This document shows positions 11,307-16,596 of a stretch of DNA of 16,596 nt, one piece after another. This DNA comes from an uncultured Lachnospiraceae bacterium (lineage in GTDB: Bacteria; Bacillota_A; Clostridia; Lachnospirales; Lachnospiraceae). Position 1 is the first letter of the stretch. Each line of letters opens with the position of its first letter. The position numbers and the translations under genes were made by a program. The notes under the pieces are model-generated. The model saw nothing but the letters and a program-made list of their open reading frames with translations. It ran no database searches and had not been told where the DNA came from. Location: positions 1 through 16,596 of the forward strand of contig CAMOFS010000003.1 of NCBI GenBank assembly GCA_946613735.1, read 5' to 3'.

Positions 11307-11353
11307 AGGTAAGAGTCGGGTGATACTTTTCCAGAGTGCCCGGCTCTATTTTT
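11299..11353 (+). ncRNA. Antisense RNA to the recombinase leader (about 55 nt)
   Basis: Starts about 7 bases after TATAAT and ends in a terminator with stem GAGTCGGGTG (11313-11322) and TGCCCGGCTC (11337-11346), ten pairs including three G-U, followed by TATTTTT. It is fully complementary to the recombinase mRNA leader, which should begin near 11367. Its 5' end covers the CAAAGGGT segment that otherwise frees the ribosome site. No reading frame of note. Confidence 0.7.
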
Positions 11354-11373
11354 GTGTTTGTAGTTATGGAATA

Positions 11374-11402
11374 ATTATATAATAGGAACGTATGTTTGTC
11401 AA
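11374..11402 (-). promoter_or_regulatory. Consensus promoter of the second recombinase
   Basis: Minus strand: TTGACA (11402-11397), 17 bases, TATAAT (11379-11374), a perfect match at both boxes. Start point near 11367, giving a leader of about 126 nt. It makes the recombinase independent of late transcription. Confidence 0.85.
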
Positions 11403-11525
11403 TGATTTGCCCCGAAACTGCGGAGCTAAATTATGATTTAGATAATCAAGTCATTTTGCACTTTATGAACGTGACGCATCTGCTCTTAGGGAATTAAATA
11501 ATTCTATAGTTCCCTATTCTATAAC

Positions 11526-12992
11526 TTAGGATACATAGATAAATTGACAAGTCATACCAAGGACACAAGTCCCTCGATTTATTGTTATGGTTGTTTTACC
11601 CGCACTGTAAGATACAGATACTCCTCCGAATTGGGAATCCCATTCACTACTACCATTAGCAATTAAATGTACCCCACTATATCCTGTTACATTTGATGTA
11701 TTTATGATATATGTTTTCTGAAAACGTTGAGAATTATGGTGCACAAACAATATACCATATGCTAGTCCATCCACAATAATGTTCCCTATAGTTTCACCTA
11801 CCTCCACTGACGCTTTCTTACAAAAGCTTGTAAAAGCTGTAGTTGAGTCAACCTTATTACTGTTTAGCGCCCCAAGACAACCTTCAACTGTTGTTTCTCC
11901 GGCTATGGCCTGTGACAGTGTTTTGGATTGTTTGTTGCTATTTAACTCCGTAAGCACCTCGCCTACAGTCTTTACAGTACTGTTGGTATTGTCTATGTCC
12001 GTAGCTGTGCTAATATTGGAGTTGGCTATTCTAAAGGCATTGTCTTTATCCACAAAGAACTCCCCAGCATCTATCTGGGTATCAGGCTTCGTACCCGTCA
12101 AGATATGATCAGCCAGATCTCCTATGGTTGTGTCCAGCTTATTCTGCGTGGATGTGATCTCGTGGTGAACAGTATTGCCATTAACCTTGTCCATCCATAC
12201 AGCTTTGGCATGAGTCACCGGGAATAGCTGTGTTATCGCGCCGCCTATCTTTTTAAAGATATTGCCTGCGCGGTATGAGTAAGCATCGGCACCGGATCCG
12301 CCGCTTATGGTTGCTCCGGGCTTTATCTCGGCATTAAGATCATTTACTGCCCCCCACATATCAGGAGTAATATCACAGATCAGGCCATCACTGCCATATA
12401 GCTTTGCGTTCTTTATAACGGCCACGGATGATTCTATATGCGTCACTATAGCGCCTTCGGACTCATATCCTATATCTTCACCTATGTTTATGGTGACGTT
12501 CGCTTCCTCAGTGGATCCTGAAGCTGTATATGAATATGTCCCCACATTTCCATCAGAATCGGTTATGGATATCGTGGTGGATACGTTCTCAATGGTAAGG
12601 GTGGTAGAATACGCCTCCTCATCATAGTTAAAGTCCATGGCCAGGGGATAGATACCTGCATTGTCTATCAGATCTTTTAGCCTGCGTATTGCGTTTGCCG
12701 TAGCTGCCTTTGTGATACTTGTTGAATCAAGATCATCACAAAGCTCCGGCATTGGTCCTAAAATGCTACCTTTATATACCCATTTGGCCGTTTCAGCATT
12801 ACCCTTTAATGTGCACAGATACACATGGCCATTATCATCATCAGCAGATTCCAGGTGAAGATACATGTCTCCCACGTATGCCTTTGATACTCCACTATCA
12901 GGGAATACTGCCGGCGTTGTGCTGCTGCCGGTTATCCCGTCACCTACATACCACATATTCCCTCTGACTTTTCCTAAAGAAAGTGATCCCAT
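11526..12992 (-). CDS. Phage tail fibre / receptor-binding protein, 488 aa
   Basis: ATG at 12992 follows AGGAGG; the site overlaps the end of the BppU-like gene, 10 bases away. The N-terminus (VRGNMWYVGDGITGSS, YVGDMYLHLESADDDNGHVY and KWVYKGSILGP) is the attachment region seen in many Firmicutes tail proteins. Repeated LNSNK units (EVLTELNSNKQSKTL, CLGALNSNKVDSTT) near residues 355-395 form a shaft-like segment. The last 100 residues or so (FTSFCKKASVEVGETIGNII and on) are rich in beta-type residues and probably bind the host receptor. The DNA for that tip is much more AT-rich (27% GC by count in 11701-11760) than the middle of the gene (52% in 12241-12300), a sign of module exchange. The second recombinase follows. 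Confidence 0.82.
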   Translation of the reverse strand: MGSLSLGKVRGNMWYVGDGITGSSTTPAVFPDSGVSKAYVGDMYLHLESADDDNGHVYLCTLKGNAETAKWVYKGSILGPMPELCDDLDSTSITKAATANAIRRLKDLIDNAGIYPLAMDFNYDEEAYSTTLTIENVSTTISITDSDGNVGTYSYTASGSTEEANVTINIGEDIGYESEGAIVTHIESSVAVIKNAKLYGSDGLICDITPDMWGAVNDLNAEIKPGATISGGSGADAYSYRAGNIFKKIGGAITQLFPVTHAKAVWMDKVNGNTVHHEITSTQNKLDTTIGDLADHILTGTKPDTQIDAGEFFVDKDNAFRIANSNISTATDIDNTNSTVKTVGEVLTELNSNKQSKTLSQAIAGETTVEGCLGALNSNKVDSTTAFTSFCKKASVEVGETIGNIIVDGLAYGILFVHHNSQRFQKTYIINTSNVTGYSGVHLIANGSSEWDSQFGGVSVSYSAGKTTITINRGTCVLGMTCQFIYVS

Positions 12993-13002
12993 TTTTTACC
13001 TC

Positions 13003-13761
13003 CTAATAATTCCACACCAGTTCGCCATCATCATTCATCTCAATTTCCGGTGGCTCTTCGCCTTCGTAGTAGCACACCAGCTCATCGTCTACTATTTCAA
13101 ACGCAATAACCTGCGCGCCTTCCACTATTATACCGTTTGCTCCGTTTTCTCCCTGCGGTCCTCTCGGCCCGGTTAAAGCACCGGTATCAAGCATGTGCTG
13201 AATTTCATCCAGGAACTCCTGGCACTCTTCAATCTCCTGTTCCAGCTCTTCCTTTACCGTAGATATTGTCCCGTATGTGTCCTCAAAAGCGTTTTTGGTG
13301 GCTTCGGTTCTGATCGCCGCATTGAGGGTACGGATCATATATGCTTTAAAACCACTCAGATCTGAGTCCGATAAAATGTCATCCTCATCATAAAGCTGGT
13401 TTATCACGTCTATATAAAAGTCAAAACTTTGTACTATCTGCCCGGTATTTATAAGCAACTGCAGCTCACATGTTATGGTCCCTGTCACTGCTGTCACATG
13501 ATCAGACATGGTATAGAGCACAACATTCTTATTGTTGCCTTCCTCGTCCTTCTCAATTTCTCCGGCTGCATAAACTATGGTTTCATCTGGTTTGATACCT
13601 TTTATGGATGCTGCTACTACTTCTGACATGTCAATCGGCTTATTCCGGTCCAAAATAGTAAAGCGGATGGTCCTTATGCTTCTATCCGTCTGCTTTACCT
13701 CTATAATGTGTTTTCTGTCATTGTTCGTAAGATCGACTATGATGTTATAATCTACATTCAT
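13003..13761 (-). CDS. BppU-like phage baseplate upper protein with collagen-like stretch
   Basis: 252 aa from the ATG at 13761, after an AAAAGGAGG site. Residues 1-125 are the BppU/DUF2479-type N-terminal beta domain (NVDYNIIVDLTNNDRKHIIE, then IRFTILDRNKPIDMSEVVAA, TYTMSD-like and FDFYIDVINQ). A coiled coil follows (about 150-195, TEATKNAFEDTYGTISTVKE and EEIEECQEFL), then a short Gly-x-y collagen-like stretch (TGPRGPQGENGANG, about 200-213) and a small acidic C-terminal domain. These proteins sit at the tail tip and carry fibres, consistent with the fibre gene just downstream. It begins after the second terminator/ribosome-site unit. Confidence 0.8.
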   Translation of the reverse strand: MNVDYNIIVDLTNNDRKHIIEVKQTDRSIRTIRFTILDRNKPIDMSEVVAASIKGIKPDETIVYAAGEIEKDEEGNNKNVVLYTMSDHVTAVTGTITCELQLLINTGQIVQSFDFYIDVINQLYDEDDILSDSDLSGFKAYMIRTLNAAIRTEATKNAFEDTYGTISTVKEELEQEIEECQEFLDEIQHMLDTGALTGPRGPQGENGANGIIVEGAQVIAFEIVDDELVCYYEGEEPPEIEMNDDGELVWNY

Positions 13762-13767
13762 GTCCTA

Positions 13768-13818
13768 CCTCCTTTTCCCGTAGCATAGCAAAAAGGCACC
13801 CCAAAATATAGGGTGCCC
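13768..13818 (-). repeat. Terminator + ribosome-site unit, copy B
   Basis: 48 of 51 positions match copy A at 10195-10245, in the same orientation. It separates the giant virion protein gene from the BppU-like gene and supplies the ribosome site of the latter. Confidence 0.85.
13790..13817 (-). terminator. Terminator after the giant virion protein gene
   Basis: Minus strand: GGCACCC (13801-13795 side) and GGGTGCC pair perfectly around an AT-rich loop, then TTTTT. It lies 7 bases after the stop of the 13825-16596 gene. Confidence 0.8.
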
Positions 13819-13824
13819 TTCGCG

Positions 13825-16596
13825 CTACTTTTCTTCCCATTTATTGATCTTTTCCAGGGCGTCCTCCCTGGTATCGCCTGCTGCCATATAAGCCTTTATG
13901 AGCTTATTTTTCATGTTGGCCTTTTCGGTCTTGTCGGTCGTGGCAAAATACTCGTCCTTATAGCTTCTTGTTATGGTGGCCTTTATGCTCTTGTCCTCTT
14001 TTCCTGAATCTTTGAGCTTCTTTACCTCCTCCACCACGTTGCCGTCCTTGCTTATGGCGTCCTTAAGATCCGCATATTCCGATGTGCTCTGTGTCCTCTG
14101 GATATTCTCAAACACTCCGTTATATATTGACTCTAAGTCATTGAGTACGTTGTATATCGGCACTCCTGATACGATAGATCCTGCCTGCACTCCCTCCATG
14201 AAAAGGCCGTAGTCCGTCTTGTTTATCCTCTCCCCGGACAGCCTCTTTGACATGTGGGCCGCGAACTGTCCTATCTTTTCTATACCGTCATAGGTCATGT
14301 CCGTGCCGGAGTAGTAGTCTCCCTGCAATTTCTTGGAGAAGATATCAACAACATCCTTTAAAACAGGAATCATATTAACAGGGTTGACGTTATCTATAAA
14401 CGTGTCTCGGTAGATCTGCGCCCATCTGCCGATAAATGAGGTCTTATCATCGTCCTTCCTGAAAGCGTCCCAGGCGGATGTTACGGCGGTTAATACTGCG
14501 TTATTTAACAGATATACCATGATTGCCCGGATCATTCTCTTTTGAAGTTCCTTGTTTCTGGGTTTTTCTGCCAGCTTCATGGCGGATCTCAAAAGCATGT
14601 TGTAGGTCTTAAGCGGCTCTGCCATAAATGAGGTTGCCATCTTTACAAGCTCGTTATTGTTCCTCATTATGTCGGTACGGTGTAGCATAGTATCCACAAC
14701 CTGCGTCCTTGTTACTACATCCTCAAACCTGCTTACTACTACTTTATCAAACTCTTCCGTTCCGCGCTTAAGATCCTTCCTGGTATCCTCTATCTCATAC
14801 TCTGTTGCGTGATACAAAACACCCCATGTAAGGTCATCCATGGTCTGTGCACCCCATCCGGCAGCGTCCTCGGCCTTCTGCACTATAGGCTTTTTGCCTA
14901 CTATCATGTCCCGGATGTTTTTGCCTAAGTATGTCTCGTAATATCCCTGGCCTTTCCACCATGCCAGCATAGACTTTTCTTTTGCGATACTGGAATATTT
15001 GGCTGGATTGGTTGACGCCAGGGCTTTTGACAGATACTTTGCATCCATCTCGTCAAGCGCTCTTACCATGGCTGTAGGCTGCTGTATAGCAACCCTTATC
15101 TTTGCCATTACGGCAACCTTCTTGTATCTGCTAATAGCGTTACTTATAAAGCCTGCACTGCGTGATTTGGGCTCCATGCCATTTATACCTAACATAAGAT
15201 CAGTAAAATACTTATTTCCAGCCTCTCCCATGGTGCGCTGTATCTCTTTTCTTATGCTTACATAGTGCTTTTTATCGGCCTCCTCGCCGGGCTCAATAGA
15301 TACTTCCGTATAGTTAAACCATCTCATCGCGTCCATCTGAGGCAATACCATGCCGTCATATGTTGCCATGTCGGTGACGTGATCCGCAAAAGTATCAAAG
15401 ATATCAGTAAGTATGATGGTATTGTTTGCCATCTCTGTGAGCTCTTTGGTAGCGGAGAAGTTCTTGTTGGCAAATAGGCTCTGATTCTTTGTAGCTTCCC
15501 TGTTGTTTGTCGCCCTGGTCTTGGAGTCCGTCTTTATAGGGAAGTAATTTGGATCCTTGAATTTCTCATACCCAAAGAGTTTCATGGAAGTGCGGTTGCC
15601 CCACTCTGCACAGTTATTGGCCATAAAGCTCTGCATGGCATCTGCTACCTTTATCTGCTCAGGGGTTAGCTGGTTTATAAAGGCCATTGTGCCCTCATAT
15701 CCCAGATGGATTTCGTCTACAGATAGTGTCTTTTTGCCTCCCGGCAGCACGGTCTCTATCTTTACACCTCCGGTCAAGAGATGGGGCCTTGCCTGCTCAC
15801 GTTTTACAAGCTCATAAAGTGACATTGCATCTGCTACTGTCATTTCAACGTCGCCTACCCTAAGCTTGTCCGTACTCCACTTATACATATCTTTTATGTC
15901 TTTAGTAACATCTTTCATGTACTCTGACATTTCCCTGATATGTGCACTCCTTAAATCAAAGCCTTCCAAAAGTGCTTTATAGTTTGTGGCTGCTGCCGGT
16001 CCCAGTGACTCAAAGTAGGTTACCGGGTCTTCAAGCTGCTTTGTAAAGAAGTCCCTGGCACTCATGACTATAGCTTTGCCTTCTTTGGTGTTTCTCAGCT
16101 CGTGGATCTCGTTTAATGAGGTCTTAGCCATCTCGTCTATTGTTCTGTATCTCTCGTTTGCAAAGGTCTCGTTTGCCTTGCCTATGGCCGTAGACAGCCT
16201 CTGCAATATGTCGGCAAGATCTTTAAGCTCCTTCGCGTTCATCCGGGATATCTGCTTTTTGGAAGTAGCAAAAGTGTCCATGTCGCTTATAAGCTCGTCG
16301 TCGAGTATCATGCTTATCATGGACGCGTTCGGATCGTCCATTTCATCGAGTGAGGACAGGTAGTATGCAAGGTCTCTCATTTTCTCGTACCACTTTGCAG
16401 CCTCCTTTGAGCCGGGACGCGCCCTGTGTGATACGAAGTCTATTGTCTCTAAAAACTCTCCTACGGGCTTCCTCAATACCTCCGGCATGTGCTGTGTGTC
16501 CTTCGGTGAGTATACCATCCTCATAAGACGGTTGCCGGTCTGCATGATCTTCTTTTTGTTCTTCTCCTTTTCCTGGGCGTCAAGATAATCAACCAG
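13825..16596 (-). CDS. Giant phage virion/polyvalent protein, C-terminal part (partial)
   Basis: The frame is open through the right edge of the window (LVDYLDAQEKEKNKKK precedes the first in-window Met at 16545), so 923 residues of a longer protein are seen and the true start is outside. It is almost wholly helical and charged. A central region (RYKKVAVMAKIRVAIQQPTA...) and a later one (VVVTRTQVVDTMLHRTDIMR-like, then FMAEPLKTYNMLLRSAMKL) resemble the C-terminal domain of large polyvalent phage proteins (LPD38-type), which are packed in virions or ejected with DNA. Two hydrophobic helices lie around AIMVYLLNNAVLTAVTSAW. The last 90 residues form charged coiled coils (DAISKDGNVVEEVKKLKDSG). 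Size and position before tail genes fit an internal/ejection protein; the family call is by eye. Confidence 0.65.
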   Translation of the reverse strand: MVDYLDAQEKEKNKKKIMQTGNRLMRMVYSPKDTQHMPEVLRKPVGEFLETIDFVSHRARPGSKEAAKWYEKMRDLAYYLSSLDEMDDPNASMISMILDDELISDMDTFATSKKQISRMNAKELKDLADILQRLSTAIGKANETFANERYRTIDEMAKTSLNEIHELRNTKEGKAIVMSARDFFTKQLEDPVTYFESLGPAAATNYKALLEGFDLRSAHIREMSEYMKDVTKDIKDMYKWSTDKLRVGDVEMTVADAMSLYELVKREQARPHLLTGGVKIETVLPGGKKTLSVDEIHLGYEGTMAFINQLTPEQIKVADAMQSFMANNCAEWGNRTSMKLFGYEKFKDPNYFPIKTDSKTRATNNREATKNQSLFANKNFSATKELTEMANNTIILTDIFDTFADHVTDMATYDGMVLPQMDAMRWFNYTEVSIEPGEEADKKHYVSIRKEIQRTMGEAGNKYFTDLMLGINGMEPKSRSAGFISNAISRYKKVAVMAKIRVAIQQPTAMVRALDEMDAKYLSKALASTNPAKYSSIAKEKSMLAWWKGQGYYETYLGKNIRDMIVGKKPIVQKAEDAAGWGAQTMDDLTWGVLYHATEYEIEDTRKDLKRGTEEFDKVVVSRFEDVVTRTQVVDTMLHRTDIMRNNNELVKMATSFMAEPLKTYNMLLRSAMKLAEKPRNKELQKRMIRAIMVYLLNNAVLTAVTSAWDAFRKDDDKTSFIGRWAQIYRDTFIDNVNPVNMIPVLKDVVDIFSKKLQGDYYSGTDMTYDGIEKIGQFAAHMSKRLSGERINKTDYGLFMEGVQAGSIVSGVPIYNVLNDLESIYNGVFENIQRTQSTSEYADLKDAISKDGNVVEEVKKLKDSGKEDKSIKATITRSYKDEYFATTDKTEKANMKNKLIKAYMAAGDTREDALEKINKWEEK

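Noticed and set aside
11488..11517. Fibre terminator or recombination site (TAGGGAA/TTCCCTA)
   Set aside because: The stem is weak with a long AT loop that can also pair internally, and no T-tract follows. Too uncertain to list as a feature.
15557..15817. Rightward frames within the giant virion protein gene
   Set aside because: All are antisense shadows with Ser/Leu-rich sequence and no ribosome sites.

Overview
The window is almost certainly part of a temperate tailed-phage genome from a Gram-positive Clostridia-type host, probably Lachnospiraceae-like. Evidence for the host: strong AGGAGG ribosome sites on nearly every gene, frequent AGG/AGA/ATA codons, a TcdE-type holin, an NlpC/P60-type lysin and a Firmicutes-style holin-like type I toxin. 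No host chromosomal genes are seen.

Layout. From about 6650 down to 146 (minus strand) lies an early/replication block: Cro-like regulator, HNH-like protein, small HTH-like protein, a short membrane protein overlapping a membrane-anchored SleB-like hydrolase, two small unknowns, an HUH (rolling-circle type) Rep, a divergent RNase H-like protein, a ParB-family protein and several small unknowns. From 6656 to 8529 lies the lysogeny block: divergent promoters with 16-bp operator palindromes, a CI-like repressor (plus), a type I toxin with a convergent antisense RNA, and a tyrosine integrase (plus). 8548-8791 looks like attP: a tRNA/tmRNA 3'-end core flanked by two pairs of repeats. From 16596 down to 9012 (minus) lie late genes: the C-terminal part of a giant virion/polyvalent protein (runs off the window), a BppU-like baseplate protein, a tail fibre, a second tyrosine recombinase with its own promoter, a holin and an endolysin.

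Because the lysis genes and the integrase/repressor genes sit on opposite sides of an intact att core with both arm pairs, this sequence appears to be the circular or virion form rather than an integrated prophage. HUH Rep plus ParB beside an integrase suggests possible plasmid-like maintenance.

The most striking unannotated signals are small antisense RNAs: (1) in the leader of the second tyrosine recombinase, where two mutually exclusive hairpins hide or free the Shine-Dalgarno and a convergent 55-nt RNA would set the choice; (2) a similar 55-nt promoter-to-terminator unit upstream of rep; (3) the type I antitoxin RNA, whose promoter and 5' end mirror those of the toxin mRNA. All calls were made by reading the sequence; no database search was run.
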